DNA of 64,000 nucleotides, taken from the NCBI GenBank assembly GCA_037974335.1, contig CM075729.1:125749498-125813497 (forward strand), given 5' to 3'. The DNA is from Prionace glauca (lineage: Eukaryota > Chordata > Chondrichthyes > Carcharhiniformes > Carcharhinidae). The position numbers and the translations under genes were made by a program. The notes beneath the pieces were generated by a model. That model had not been told where the DNA came from and searched no databases. It saw only the letters and a program-made list of their open reading frames with translations. Shown here one piece after another: positions 10,409-22,528 of this stretch. Each line of letters starts with the position of its first letter. The stretch's first letter is position 1.

Positions 10409-12626
10409 ATAGAACATAGAACATTACAGCGCAGAACAGGCTCTTCGGCCCACGATGTTGCGCCGACCAGTTACAAAACAATGACCCACTAGCCTAAACC
10501 AATCCCTTTACGTCCATAAACCTATCCACAGATCTCTTAAACGCCGCCAAACTAGGCGCATTTACAACTGCAGCTGGCAGGGCATTCCAGTCCCTCACCA
10601 CCCTCTGGGTAAAGAACCTACCCCTGACATCAGTCCTATAACTACCCCCCCTTAATTTAAAGTCGTGCCCCCTCGTGCTAGCTTTCTCCATCCTAGGAAA
10701 AAGGCCATCACTATCTACCCTGTCTAAACCTCTAATCATCTTATATATTTCAATAAGGTCCCCTCTTAGCTGCCTTCTTTCAGCGAAAACAACCCCAAAT
10801 CTCTCAGTCTCTCCTCATAGGATCTCCCCTCCATACCAGGCAACATCCTGGTAAATCTCTTCTGCACCCTCTCCAAAGCCTCTACATCCTTCCTGTAATG
10901 TGGGGACCAGAACTGCACACAAAACTCCAAGTGCGGCCGCACCAGAGTTGTGTCCAGTTGCATCATGACGCTGCGACTCCTAAATTCAATCCCCCTACCA
11001 ATAAACGCCAAGACACCGTATGCCTTCTGAACAACCTTATCTACTTGATTCCCAACTTTCAGAGATCTATGTACACATACACCTAGATCCCTCTGCTCCT
11101 CCACACTATTCAAAGTCCTCCCGTTAGCCCTATACTCAACATATCTGTCATTCCTACCGAAATGAATTACCTCACATTTCTCCACATTAAACTCCATCCG
11201 CCACCTCTCAGCCCAGCTCTGCAACCTTTCTAAGTCATCCTGCAAACTATGACACCCTTCCTCACAATCTACCACACCTCCGACTTTGGTGTCATCAGCA
11301 AACTTACTAATCCACCCAACTATACGCTCATCCAGATCATTAATAAAAATTACAAACAGCAGTGGCCCCAAGACAGATCCCTGAGGCACACCACTCGTAA
11401 TCGAACTCCATGACGAATATTTACCATCAACCACCACCCTCTGTCTCCTATCTGCCAGCCAATTCCTGATCCAATTACCTAGATCACCCCCAATCCCATA
11501 CATCTGCATTTTCTGCAGAAGCCTACCATGGCGAACCTTATCAAACGCCTTGCTAAAATCCATATACACCACATCAACTGCCTTACCCCTATCAATCTCT
11601 TTGGTCACTTTCTCAAAGAACTCGATAAGGTTAGTAAGGCACGACCTACCCGCTACAAAACCATGCTGACTGTCTCTAATCAATTCATTACTCTCCAAAT
11701 AACTATAAATCCTGTCTCTAATAATCCTTTCCAAAACCTTCCCCACCACAGAAGTAAGACTCATCGGTCTATAATTCCCAGGGAAGTCTCTTCTCCCCTT
11801 CTTAAACAATGGGACAACATTTGCTGTCCTCCAATCTTCCGGTACTATACCAGAGACCAACGACGACCTGAAGATCAGAGCCAGAGGCTCCGCAATCACC
11901 TCTCTTGCCTCTCAAAGAATCCTAGGGTAAATCTCATCCGGACCAGGGGACTTATCTATTTTCAAACCCTCTAAAATATCCAGCACATCCCCCGTATCAA
12001 CTAAAATACTATCTATTTTACACCCCTGCACCCCAGTGTCCTCCTCAGCTACATTCATGTCCCCTTGCGTGAACACCAAATAGAAATATTGGTTCAACGC
12101 CTCTCCAATCTCCTCCGGTTCCACACACAACTTCCCTCTACTGTCTGTGACTGGCCCTAATCTTGCTCTAACCAACCTTCTGTTCTTGACATACCTGTAA
12201 AACGCCTTAGGTTTCTCCTTAATCCTATCAGCCAAAGTCATCTCATGTCCTCTTTTAGCCCTTCTTAACTCCCTCTTCAACTCCCTCCTAGCCAATGTAA
12301 AACTTTCTAATGCACTACCTGAGCCCTCAAGCCTCATCCGAACATAAGCCTCCTTTTTCTTCCTAACCAACTAATCAACTTTTTTAGTGCACCACGGTTC
12401 CCTGGGCCTACCAAATCCTCCTTGCCTGAAAGGGATATACCTATCACAGACCCGCAATAGCTGCTCCTTGAAAAATCTCCACATCTCGGATGTTCCCAGT
12501 CCCTGTAATCTCCTAGTCCAACCAATGCTTCCTAATTCTCTCCTAATAGCCTCATAATTACCCTTCCCCCAGCTGAAACTACTGACCCGAGGTTCATGCC
12601 TATCCCTTTCCATCACTAAGGTGAAC
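10409..12626 (-). mobile_element. CR1-clade LINE copy B, 5'-truncated and broken
   Basis: Same subfamily as copy A, starting within the endonuclease and ending in ATAGAACATAGAAC (reverse of the TTCTATG tail). It splits unit sequence that is continuous in units B and D (CCAAAACTAAC | GGATCACA), so it inserted after duplication. Its ORF2 lies in three pieces (12371-12616, 11912-12370, 10494-11899) broken by two in-frame stops, one before LVRKKK and one where RILWEA would lie, and by one frameshift near 10775. The catalytic KFADDTK region is intact. Confidence 0.92.
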
Positions 12627-12663
12627 GGATCACATCCAAGTTCTACAGCGTTGCCCCAGCCAC

Positions 12664-12797
12664 CCGTGAATGGTTGTGGATGATTAAATAATTAACAGGA
12701 GAAGGAGATTCTATAAACGTCCCCCATCCTCAATCATGGGGAATCCGGCGCGTGAGTGCAAAGGAAATGGCGGAAGCATTTGCAACCACCTTTAATC
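12664..12797. other. Unclassified insertion next to a SINE
   Basis: From 12664 to about 14475 unit A carries sequence missing from units B and D: this unrecognised 134-base piece, a SINE, old tails and a foldback element. I could not assign this first piece to a family. Confidence 0.4.
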
Positions 12798-13080
12798 AGG
12801 CGACACGGTAGCACAGTTGTTAGACTGTTGCTTCGCATTGCTAGGGATTCGGCTTGGATTCCCAGCGTACGTCACTGTCTGTCTGGAGTCTGCACATTCT
12901 CCCCGCGTCTGCGTGGGTTTCCACCGGGTACGTCGGTTTTCTCCCAAAGTCTGAAAGGTGTGCTAGTTAGATGCATTGACCTGAAAAGGCTCTGGACCGT
13001 GGCGACTAAGTGAATTTCACAGTAACTTCATTGCAGTGTAATGTAAGCCTTACTTGTGACTAACAAATAAATAAACTTCA
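12798..13080 (+). mobile_element. tRNA-derived SINE (AATAAA-type tail)
   Basis: Head CACGGTAGCACAGTTGTTAG, diverged B box (TGGATTCCCAGC), body TCTGCGTGGGTTTCCACCGG and tail CTAACAAATAAATAAACTTC. Confidence 0.85.
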
Positions 13081-13284
13081 ATGAACTGTTCAGAGCAGGT
13101 AATGCATCCCGCCAGGTTCCTGACGTTCATGAAATCAGAGATTTTGCTTCAAATTACTCAATTCACTTTGCATAACAATAAATTGCTGAAAGACTGATGT
13201 GGGACCTGATCACATTCAGACCGCTGTTCTATTGGCTTGTGTTCCAGAACTGATGTTACTCCAAAAACACAGGAATTGTGAGCA

Positions 13285-13660
13285 AGTGTGGGCCACTCGG
13301 TCTCTTGAACCTTCTCCATCATTCAATAATATCATGGCTAATCTAAGTGTGGATTGAACAGTACGTTATTGCCTGTCCATTATAACCCTTGACTCACTCG
13401 GTGAATAAAAAAGTGTCAACGTGAGCCTAGAACATAATGAATGACACATACTCTGGAGGGTAGAATTTCACAGATTAAAGGCTCTCTGAAAGAAAATAAT
13501 GTTCCCCTTACTCAGAATCGTAGAATCCCTATAGCGCAGAGGAGGACATTCAGCACATTGAGTCTACACCAACTCTCCTGCAGAGCATCTTATCTTAGCC
13601 CTCCCTCCTGCTACATCTCTGTAATTCCCACATTTCCCTTGGCTAATCCATCCTTAAAAG
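13285..13660 (-). mobile_element. Old LINE 3' end and SINE tail fragments
   Basis: Reverse-oriented LINE tail wording (GGCCACTCGGTC, CATTCAATAATATCATGGC) near 13285-13350 and a SINE tail from 13515 (AGAATCGTAGAATCCCTATA). No coding potential is seen. Confidence 0.55.
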
Positions 13661-13740
13661 AAAAGGGCACCAGGCACCTGGTAATTCCAGTACCTTTATA
13701 TCCCCACCATGGCTTGTGGAGATGCCAGCGTTGGACTGGG

Positions 13741-14366
13741 GTAAATAAAGTAAGAAGTCTCGCAACACCAGGTTAAAGTCCAACAGGTATATTTGGTAGC
13801 AAAAGGCACTAGCTTTTGGAGCGCTTGCTGCCTCTTTGCCAGGTAAATGTGAATTCTATTCACAAACAGGGCATATAAAGAAGTAAACTCATTTGACCTC
13901 TGATCTTCGGCATTTGGATTCTGATATTCAAGTAAGCTTTCTCCAAAGTGGCCTTCATGACACATGGCAGTGCAGAGTCGCTGAGCAGAGACTGATAGCC
14001 AAGTTCTGCACACTCGAGGATGGCCTCAACGAGGATCTTGGGTTCATGTCACAATATCTGTAACCCCCATGACTTGCCTGAATTTGCAAAATCTCACTAA
14101 CTGTCCTTTCTGGACACTACACATCTCTTTCACCTGTGCTTAACGCTCTCTCCACTCGCATTGTCTGTACCTTTAAGACTTGATTAGCTGTAAAGACTCG
14201 CATTCTAATCAGTATTCTGTGAATTGAGTTTGTGTCTTTATATGCCCTGTTTGTGAATAGAACTCCCACTCACCTGACGAAGGGGCAGCAAGCGCTCCGA
14301 AAGATAGGGGCTTATGCTGTCAAATACACCCGTCGGACTTTACCCTGTTGTTTGAGACTACTTACT
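13741..14366. mobile_element. Non-autonomous foldback/MITE-like element with long TIRs
   Basis: The arms 13741-13893 and 14226-14366 are inverted copies of each other: AAGTAAGAAGTCTC pairs with AAGTAAGTAGTCTC read on the other strand, then AGTCCAACAGG, GCGCTTGCTGCC and CCTGTTTGTGAATAGAA pair in turn. There is no transposase frame. A single arm of the same family lies at 38103-38190. The transposase superfamily is not recognised. Confidence 0.7.
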
Positions 14367-14704
14367 TGGACTACATGCCCATTGTGCTGCTTTGAAACCC
14401 TGGAACACCTTTATAACAACACAGTGGGTGTTCCTACAGTACAAAGAACTGTAGCAGTTAAAGATAATGGTTCACCAACAACTCCTCAAGGACAATTGGT
14501 CTGCAATAAATGCTGGCCTTTCTGGTGTAGCCCATTAACAAATGTAACAAGAAATGCAACTAAGTTCAAACTTACCAGCAATTAGCAGTACACCCAAAAC
14601 TGGGTTCATCTTTCAGTTTTGCCTATGAATAAATAAAGAGGACAAGAGGTGTAACGAGAATTTGCATTTGCATTCAGTTTTGCAGCTACAATTAAACAGT
14701 TAAA

Positions 14705-15910
14705 CAATGTGACTGAACACATTGACGAAGGAAGTGCCGTGGACGTAGTGTACATGGACTTCAGCAAGGCTTTTGATAAGGTCCCCCATGCAAGACTTCT
14801 TGAGAAGGTGAGAGGGCATGGGATCCAAGGGCCTTTGGCCTTGTGGATCCAGAACTGGCTTGCCTGCAGAAGGCAGAGAGTGGTTGTGGATGGGTCTTTT
14901 TCGGAATGGAGGTCAGTCACCAGTGGGGTGCCCCAGGGATCTGTTCTGGGACCCTTGCTGTTTGTCATTTTCATAAATGACCTGGATGAGGAAGTGGAGG
15001 GATGGGTTAGCAAGTTCGACACGAAGGTCGGCGGTGTTGTGGATGGTCTGGAAGGATGTCAAAAGTTGCAGCAGGACATAGATAGGATGCAGGAATGGGC
15101 GGAGAAGTGGCAGATGGACTTCAACGCGGATAAATGTGTAGTCGTCCATTTCGGCAGAACCAACGGGATGAACGAGTACACTATTAAGGGCAGGGGTCTT
15201 AGTAGCGTTGAAGAGCAGAAGGATCTCGGGGTCCGGGTTCACAGGACTCTTAAATCGGCCTCGCAGGTGGAGGAGGTGGTCAAGAAGGCGTATGGTGTAC
15301 TGGCCTTCATTAATCGAGGGATTGAGTTTAGGAGTCGGGAGGTAATGCTGCAACTTTACAGGACCCTCGTCAGGCCTCATTTGGAGTACTGTGCGCAGTT
15401 CTGGTCGCCTCACTATAGGAAAGACGTAGAAGGTATTGAAAGGGTGCAGAGGAGATTTACAAGGATGTTGCCTGGACTGGGAGGCATGCCTTATGAAGAT
15501 AGGTTGAGGGAGCTGGGACTCTTTTCCCTGGAGAGGCGAAGGTTGAGAGGCGACCTGATAGAAGTTTATAAAATGTTGAGAGGAATAGATAGGGTGGACT
15601 CTCAGAGGCTATTTCCCCGGGTTGAAATGGTCGCTACGAGAGGACACAGATTTAAGGTGCGGGGAGGGAAGTACAGAGGTGATGTTAGGGGTAGGTTTTT
15701 CACTCAGAGGGTGGTGAGTGAATGGAATCGGCTGCCGTCGTCGGTGGTGGAGGCGAACTCGCTGGGGTCTTTTAAAAGACTTCTGGATGAGTCTTTGGGG
15801 TTTAATGGGATTGGGGGTTATAGATAGGTCTATAGATTGGTGGGGTTGATGTGATCGGCGCAACTCGAGGGCCGAAGGGCCTGTTTGTGCTGTAATGTTC
15901 TATGTTCTAT
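14705..15910 (+). mobile_element. CR1-clade LINE copy C (second subfamily), 5'-truncated
   Basis: Begins inside the reverse transcriptase and ends in GGCCGAAGGGCCTG and TTCTATG repeats. It interrupts unit sequence that is continuous at 27560 and 59420 (AATTAAA | GTTCTTTACACG), so it inserted after duplication. Its sequence is close to copies D and F. Confidence 0.93.
14709..15827 (+). CDS. LINE ORF2 C-terminal part with catalytic Asp pair deleted
   Basis: A 372-residue open frame covers the second half of the reverse transcriptase (VDVVYMDFSKAFDKV, GVPQGSVLGPLLF) and the C-terminal CR1 region. Where sister copies read SKFADDTKV, this copy reads SKFDTKV: an in-frame loss of two residues removes the intact FADD catalytic box while keeping the frame open. 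The protein would not be an active polymerase. Confidence 0.85.
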   Translation: MTEHIDEGSAVDVVYMDFSKAFDKVPHARLLEKVRGHGIQGPLALWIQNWLACRRQRVVVDGSFSEWRSVTSGVPQGSVLGPLLFVIFINDLDEEVEGWVSKFDTKVGGVVDGLEGCQKLQQDIDRMQEWAEKWQMDFNADKCVVVHFGRTNGMNEYTIKGRGLSSVEEQKDLGVRVHRTLKSASQVEEVVKKAYGVLAFINRGIEFRSREVMLQLYRTLVRPHLEYCAQFWSPHYRKDVEGIERVQRRFTRMLPGLGGMPYEDRLRELGLFSLERRRLRGDLIEVYKMLRGIDRVDSQRLFPRVEMVATRGHRFKVRGGKYRGDVRGRFFTQRVVSEWNRLPSSVVEANSLGSFKRLLDESLGFNGIGGYR

Positions 15911-16564
15911 GTTCTTTACACGTGACAGTGCATGCCTTTGCACAACGCTTTATCTCCAATATGTTCGTTCATTTATTTACAAATTTAGTTTTGCATTTAT
16001 GGAGGAGAAAGTTTGCGACGTTCCCGTACTCGTCTGCGTTAGATTAGAGCAAAAGCTGCACAAACCCAGGGAGGAAATGGAAACAAGCCAGGAGGGGCAC
16101 AATCAAACACGAGCTCGACAGGCCCAATGGTTTATTTCCTAATCGTAATTTGTACGTATTTAGCCTGCTATTTCTAGGATTTCCATCACAGCTAGGACGA
16201 TGAAACGTGAACGCACACTTAACTTTATACCCATACATTTTTCATGATATTGTATTATCAGATTGTCGACCTGAAAGCTCAGTAGTATAAGGATGGACAG
16301 TTTGAGCCCACATTTAGTGGCAATTGAGAGGTTTTCTTCTTGATACATATGCAATCATGAGGCAGCATAATAGGCCACAAAACAGGAGGATGTTTTAACT
16401 TCTGGAAGAAACTAGTACTAAACGACACAGTTTTAGGATAAGGTGATGTTTGAGACGGAGACGATGAGCATCGTAGGCTCCTCCACACCCCACCCAAGGT
16501 GTCCTTAGTATATGAAATTCACTTGTTAAAACACAGTGGAGGCTGGGTCGTTGAATTCAATCAA

Positions 16565-16715
16565 GACAGAGTTAAACGGGCTTTAGATAGATAAGGGAGT
16601 CAAAAAATATGGAGGAAGAGCGGCGATGTGGAGTTGAGATCCCTATCAAGATTAGACATGATCTTATTGAATGGTGGAGCAGTTTTGAATGGCTGAATAG
16701 TGTATTTTTGCTTTC
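16565..16715 (+). mobile_element. LINE 3' tail fragment
   Basis: Contains CATGATCTTATTGAATGGTG and GAATGGCTGAATAG, the 3' wording of shark LINE tails; copies at 28460-28615 and 60080-60225. Confidence 0.55.
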
Positions 16716-16719
16716 GGAT

Positions 16720-17210
16720 CTTATCGTAGAATCCCTACAGAGCAGAAGGTGGCCCATTCAGCATGCACTGCTTCTCTCACAGAGTGTCCTACCAAGGAAC
16801 TCTCATAGGATCGTAGAAACCATACAGTGCAGAAAGAGGCCATTTGGTCCATCACCTCTGCACCAACCACAATCCCAGCCAGTCCCTCCCCCTTTATTCC
16901 TACATATTTGGCCACTAATCCCTCTAACTCACGCATCTCAGGACATCAAGGCGTAATTTTAGCAGAGCCGATCAACCTAAATCGCTCATCTTTGGACTCC
17001 TCCCCTGCTCTATTTTCGTAACTCCACACATTTACCATGGCTAATCCACTTAACCTGCACATCTTTGGACTGTGAGAGGAGCCCGCAGCACCCTGAGGAA
17101 ACCGAATCAGAAGGACACACATTCCACTCAGTCAGTCACCCAAGTCCGAAATTGAACCCGAATTCCTCGCGCTGTGAGGCAGCAATGCAAACAACTGTGT
17201 TAAGCGCGGT
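16720..17210 (-). mobile_element. Nested reverse SINE fragments
   Basis: Two SINE tails (TCGTAGAATCCCTACAGAGC and TCGTAGAAACCATACAGTGC) lie in tandem before a diverged SINE body with CACATCTTTGGACTGTGAGAG and a head remnant near 17190. Units B and D carry only the outer copy. Confidence 0.65.
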
Positions 17211-17370
17211 CTTATGCTCAGTTAACTGGACAAACATTTCATATAGAGCAGTTCTTTCAACTAGAGTCAGGGCAGCAGAAATTGTTCCCCGGTTATTCTT
17301 CTAATAACTTTCTTAGAATTGCTTACATTCACTTGAAAGGGTGGAACCGTCCCAATTTAACCACATATCT

Positions 17371-17735
17371 AAAAAAGGGCAGCTTTTTGATGTGGACACC
17401 GCTGCCTGGGCCAGCATTTATTATCCTTCTCTAACTGTCCTCAATTTCAGGGGATGTTTGAGAAACAAACCGCATTGCTGTGAGTCTGGAGTGACATGTC
17501 GGCCAGACCGGGTAAGGATGGCAGATTTCCTTCCCTAAAGAAGATTAGTGAGCCAGATGGGTTTGGCGACAATCAATAATGGTTTCACGATCAACATTCG
17601 AGTTTTAATTCCAGATTAGTGCCTTCAAGTTTCACCATCTAGCGTGGGGAGATCTGAACCAGGGCACACAGATATTATCATGAGTCAGGAGTCGAGTGAC
17701 AATACCACTATGCCACTTCCTCCCTGACCCCGACA
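17371..17735 (-). mobile_element. V-SINE-like element (reverse)
   Basis: Reverse-oriented copy with GCCTGGGCCAGCATTTATTA, GTCTGGAGTGACATG, GGCCAGACCGGGTAAGGATG and a tRNA-like head near CACTATGCCACTTCC. Matching copies: 29046-29345 and 60680-61025; forward relatives at 37868 and 41150. Confidence 0.75.
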
Positions 17736-18337
17736 CACGTTCCTGCCTTAAAATATTTGTTGCCTTGAACTTTGAAACCAAATGGGACTTCAACCCATCA
17801 GCTTCTCATTAAGTGGTGAGAGCTTTCGGAACCATAACTTGTGGTGAATATTAGATTCTAGCGACTTCAGTAGGCCCGACTATCCGGAATGTGGTACATA
17901 AATGGACTTAAGTAATTCCGTGAGTTCTGTGTCCCAGATGGTCGTTTATTTCCTTTATTGTAGGTTCGACTCCAAGGGCACATTAGAGAGGCTTGGTGAG
18001 AAGGTCTTGGAACCTGAAAGTCTTGTAAGACATGTTTTAACAGGGGCCTAAAAGAGAGTCACAACGCTGGAAAGGCGGAAGTGTTTCAGACGGGGAATTT
18101 GAAGGCAAAGGCAGCAACAACTGTGTCCATATGCTGAGTTGGGGGCGGATTGTGGTGCAATTTAGAGACACGGAAATGATGAGATGGTCACGTAGAGCTA
18201 AAGGATCACTTTTGGGTTATGGGCAAACTTAAAAATAGGATGACGAGTTTCTGCTTCCAGTTATTGATGAACCGAGGCGCAGTAAATGTCAATACAGAAA
18301 GGAACTCAAACAGACTCTGTCAAAACTGCTGCATAAA

Positions 18338-18361
18338 TGTGTGTGTGTGTGTGTGTGTGTT
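18338..18361. repeat. (TG)n microsatellite
   Basis: Short pure TG tract; orthologous tracts in units B (29937-29981) and D (61602-61668) differ in length and purity. Confidence 0.9.
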
Positions 18362-19436
18362 TGTATACATATATTAAGTTATGGGATGTGGATGACTCCG
18401 GCAAGACCACCAACTCTTACCCACTCCTAACTGCCTTTGTGAGGGCGGTAAGATTAATCTGCTCATATGCGCATGAGCATTTAGCGTTTCTTTATAATAG
18501 AAATTAACAGTGTATCAAATTAAAGCACGAACAGTAGAAACACATCAATTAAGGAAGTGGATCAGCGTGAAGGCGACTAAACAAACATTTCAGAGAAAAC
18601 GGCTAATGCTCTGAAGAGGAGGCGTACAGACTCGATAAGTTATCTATATTTTTCTCTCTCCGCAGATGATGCCAGACCCGCTGAGTTTTCCTGCACTTTC
18701 GGCTTCGATTTTATATTTTTGCAGCCGCAGTATTTCGCTTTAATTTTATTGCTCTGGGAACACGTTTACAGCTTATATTCAATAAATTAATTCGAACAAT
18801 CTAGAATGCAATGTTTTTTCAGTGATGATGACCATGAAACTATCGTCGTATTGTCGTTAAAATTCATCTACGTTACTAATGTCCGTTAGGGAAGGAAATC
18901 CACCATCTTTCCCCTTCCTTAACTACATGTTGGTCGAAACTCTTCGAGTTTTACTTGACTCTTAAGTTCCCTTTGAGATGGCCTCGTGAGTCTCTCACTC
19001 TAACGGAAATTACCGATAGGCAACAAATGCTGGCCTTACCTTCCATTTCTCTCTATTTTATAATCAAATTTAATGATAAGAACAGTAAAAGGAGACGTAG
19101 TTAAATTCTGAGCATGACTTCTGCTTGATTAAGGAATAGAACGGTGAACATCCACTTACTTTAACTTGACAGAAACTTACATCAACTTCTGCAATTATCT
19201 TTCGCCTGTGCTGTAAAAGAATTATTTGTAGAACAAATACGGGAAGCATGATGTCTTATAGCAATTACCGAGGCATGTCAGCATTTTCTTGAAGAACAAG
19301 AAAGGAGAATGAGGAACTGAAATTCACGGCAAGTGCAGACAACATGGCCTAATAACTCCATATAGAGTATCACTAAACAGAATAGAGTAGGATCTGGATC
19401 CCCTAGTGCGATTAAGATTGTTTAAAGCAATAAATG

Positions 19437-19560
19437 ACACGGACACTGGTTAGGTGTATTGGTCATGCTAAATTCTCCATCAGTGCACCCGAACAGGCTC
19501 TGGAGGTTGGCGATTAGGGGATTTTCACAGTAATCACAGTAACATCATTGCTGATTTTGC
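19437..19560 (+). mobile_element. SINE 3' fragment
   Basis: ACTGGTTAGGTGTATTGGTC through CTCTGGAGGTTGGCGATTAG and GGATTTTCACAG; matches 31030-31135 and 62725-62830. Confidence 0.75.
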
Positions 19561-19872
19561 CCATATGATCATTTGTTTAATTCATGTTGGTGCTAAATGC
19601 ATATTATATATATAGTAACAATATAGAATGCCACTCTTACTGACATTTCAGTTCCCAAGTACTTTTCAATATACAGTTTGATTGCTTTGATAGTTCAAGA
19701 GTTGACTGAAACTTCGCAGAATGGCCAAAGTAGCCAGATACGGAATCAGAAACTGCAGTTACCATGCGAAACAGAGATAGTGAAGATCCTTGTTTGTGTT
19801 TTATGAAAAGCAGTGCTGTAATAGTTTATAAAAAATGGGTAAGCTTAAAAACCTCGCCCCTCTACAAACATA

Positions 19873-20260
19873 CGAATGAGGAGCAGAAGTAGGCCATTCG
19901 GTCCTTTTCAGTCTGCTACATCATTGGATAAAATCATGGCTTATCTGCCTGTAGCCTCAGCCCCACATTCCACCTACCACCGTTAACAATTCTGCTCTGT
20001 TAGCATCGACCCTAAATTAGGCTGAAGGTTATCCATTAACCTTCACTACTCTCCAAGGAAAAGAGTTCTAAAGACTGACGAGCCTCTGAGAGAACACTAA
20101 ATCTTCTCCTCCCCACCATTTATTAGTAAACGCTATCTCCAATTCCGTTCTCTCCCACAAGCAAAAGCATCCTTTCAGTCTGAGTTCGATGAAATCCCTG
20201 CATGATCTTAAGTGTTTCAATAGGGGCATATTGAAATTGCCACATAGTCTTCTGAATTCG
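19873..20260 (-). mobile_element. Old LINE 3' region
   Basis: GAGCAGAAGTAGGCCATTCG, ATCATGGCTTATCTGCCTGT and GACGAGCCTCTGAGAGAA are reverse-oriented 3' sequence of a LINE related to the E-type copies. Unit B carries the same piece at 31480-31860. Confidence 0.55.
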
Positions 20261-20263
20261 AAC

Positions 20264-20572
20264 TGTAACAGCACTGACGCAGTGGTTAGTAACAGGGACG
20301 TGGGTTCAATTCCAGCCTCGGGTCACCGTCGGTGGCGAATTTATATGTTCTACCCCTGTCTGCATCGGTTTCTTCCGGTGCTCCGGTTTCTTCCCACAGT
20401 CAAAAGATGTGCGGGTTAGGTAGATTGGCTATGCTAAATTGTTCCTTCTTGTCAAGGGACAAGCAGGGCAAATACTTGGTGTTAACGGGATAGGGCCTGG
20501 GTGGGATTCTAATCGCTGCAGGCCCGATGGGCCGAGTATCCTCCTTCTGCACAGCAGAGAATCTATGAATAG
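20264..20572 (+). mobile_element. tRNA-derived SINE, GGCC-type tail
   Basis: Head CAGCACTGACGCAGTGGTTA, B-box-like GGGTTCAATTCC, body GGTGCTCCGGTTTCTTCCCA, tail GCAGGCCCGATGGGCCGAGT. Same insertion in unit B at 31880-32185. Confidence 0.85.
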
Positions 20573-21022
20573 CGTTCTATTATCCCACACTAACGTTTCA
20601 CAATATTTCCTTCTGCTTTCGATGAAAGATTAGATTTAGACGTGCGGAAAGCCCCGTTCACTCAAACTCAACTGTCCATAAATAGTGCAGTGTCTAAAAA
20701 GAATTATTTTGCCAACATATAGGCCTTTTGTCGGGAATTCAATGAAGAATAATTCCTATTTAAAAATGTCTTTGCCTGTAATGTAGTTATAATAGTGCAC
20801 GCAGAAAAGCTTCACTCAACAGATCTGGTTTAATTTCCTATTGCTTCAACAAGATGCTTAAAGGGAAATGGAATTAAATCGTGAGGACAAAATGAATCAC
20901 CATTCCGTGTTGTCGGTCATGTCGTGTTTTCTGATAAGTCATTGCCTAACACAAACTTGCAGAAAGATAGCACAGAAATCGAGTGAACTGGGTGAGATTA
21001 CAATTCAACTGTACTTGGTTTA

Positions 21023-21450
21023 TAAGAACATAAGAACATAAGAAATAGGAGCAGGAGTAGGCCATCTGGCCCTTCGAGCCTGCCCCGCCATTCAATAAGA
21101 TCATGGCTGATCTGTCGTGACTCAGCTCCACCTTCCCGCCCTCTCCCTATAACCCTTAATCCCTTCTCTTATCAAAAACCCATCAACCCGTTTCTTAAAA
21201 ATATTTAGCGAGGCAGCCTCCACCACTTCAACGGGTAGAGAATTCCAGAGATTCACCACCCTTTGAGTGAAGAAGTTCCTCCTCAACTCTGTTCTAAACC
21301 GCCCCCCCTTTATCTTGAGGCTGTGCCCCCTAGTCCTACTGTCTTTTTTGAGCGGGAACAGTCTCTCCACCTCTATCCTATCCATCCCATTCATCATCTT
21401 ATACGTCTCAATGAGATCTCCCCTCATTCTTCTAAACTCCAACGAGTACA
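21023..21450 (-). mobile_element. CR1-clade LINE type E, 3' end
   Basis: Reverse-oriented copy from the AAGAACATAAGAACATAAG tail into the ORF2 C-terminus (FFTQRVVNLWNSLPVEVVEA), open for 109 residues (21122-21451). It splits unit sequence that is continuous in unit B, so it is a post-duplication insertion. Confidence 0.88.
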
Positions 21451-22407
21451 AGCTGGCAAAGACAGACTTTTTATGAGAACTACTTCAAGGATCACAAGAT
21501 CCATCATATGACTGCAGGATTGAAGGTTCACAAACTCACAGGTCTGGTGTGTTTAAAAACACGAATCTTACTCAAAGAATAATATCAGCACAATGATCTG
21601 ATATGTATACTCGCTGCTTGTACAACATGGGAACATTAGATTGGTGTATGATTAGTTTGCTTTAAGTTGACTGTCCTTCTGTATACTTAATCAACAACTG
21701 ATAATAATAGAAGGCTGCTAATGTACTCTTTTAAGTCTTCGTGGGCAAGGCTGATGTAGAAATGATCTGATTGTTCATATTTATTACTAGACCTAACCTG
21801 GAACTGATCATCACTCACATCTGTTATAATCCAGGTTAGAAACTCCAAAGGGTTTTAAGAAGTCAGCCTAGATCATTGAAGTTTGGCACATGTAAGATGT
21901 TTCCTTCCAGGTATGATTAATATGAACCACTAGGGAGTTTTTATCAAACTAAGTTTATTTAAGAATACAGTTGACACATAGATGGAAAATTAGCAATTAC
22001 CATTACAAAAAAGAAAAATACAATCATGATAATGTGTAAACTTTAACAGCTACGAATACTGTTCCAACACAATATTCTTACAAACATACACCCCCGGTTT
22101 ATGTTTAGCTTGTGGCTCTGGCAACAATAAAAGATGCCACTACAGACTTCACAGTGCCAGTTACTAAATTTTAAAAAAGCTGACTTCCTTACAAACTGCA
22201 GAGAACATGATTAAAAATGCACTTCTTAAAGGCACAGTAGCGTAACATGTACCATTGGAATGTTGTCAGATATGGCTAACCTCTGTGTGACTGCTGGGCC
22301 ACCGAAACAGTAAACTACTTTTATTTTATGTAAGGTCTTCTGATTAACTTGAATGGAGAACTATAAATTCACTGGTGATGGAAGATTTCAGGAAAATATA
22401 GGGCATA

Positions 22408-22422
22408 GGTAGATAGATAGAC

Positions 22423-22512
<90 letters not shown>

Positions 22513-22528
22513 GGAGTCAGATAGATGA
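22408..22528. repeat. (GATA)n microsatellite
   Basis: Nearly uninterrupted GATA repeats of about 100 bases. The open frame across it on the other strand (poly Tyr-Leu-Ser-Ile) is an artefact. Confidence 0.95.

Larger units (their letters stand above)
15885..19436. other. Shared unit sequence with old repeat tails, no gene seen
   Basis: This stretch is collinear with 27565-31030 and 59427-62725. It holds a LINE tail (16565-16715), nested SINE pieces (16720-17210), a V-SINE-like copy (17371-17735), a TG tract (18338-18361) and another V-SINE tail (18868-19062). I see no supported coding exon. Confidence 0.6.
3173..21752. repeat. Tandem unit A (V1 plus activating-type membrane exon)
   Basis: The sequence at 3173 (GATCTGATTGTTCATATTT and on) recurs at 21753 and 33526, and the order of landmarks between them is the same in every copy. 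Unit A is the longest because two LINEs, SINEs and a foldback element have inserted. In order it holds a GATA-like tract, a SINE, the membrane exon at 5886-6088, an old LINE remnant near 6.7-7.1 kb, SINE pieces, the V1 exon, LINE-B, a foldback element, LINE-C and a long stretch of old SINE and LINE tails to 21.0 kb. Between 3173 and 5512 I see no gene, only shared unit sequence. Confidence 0.85.
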
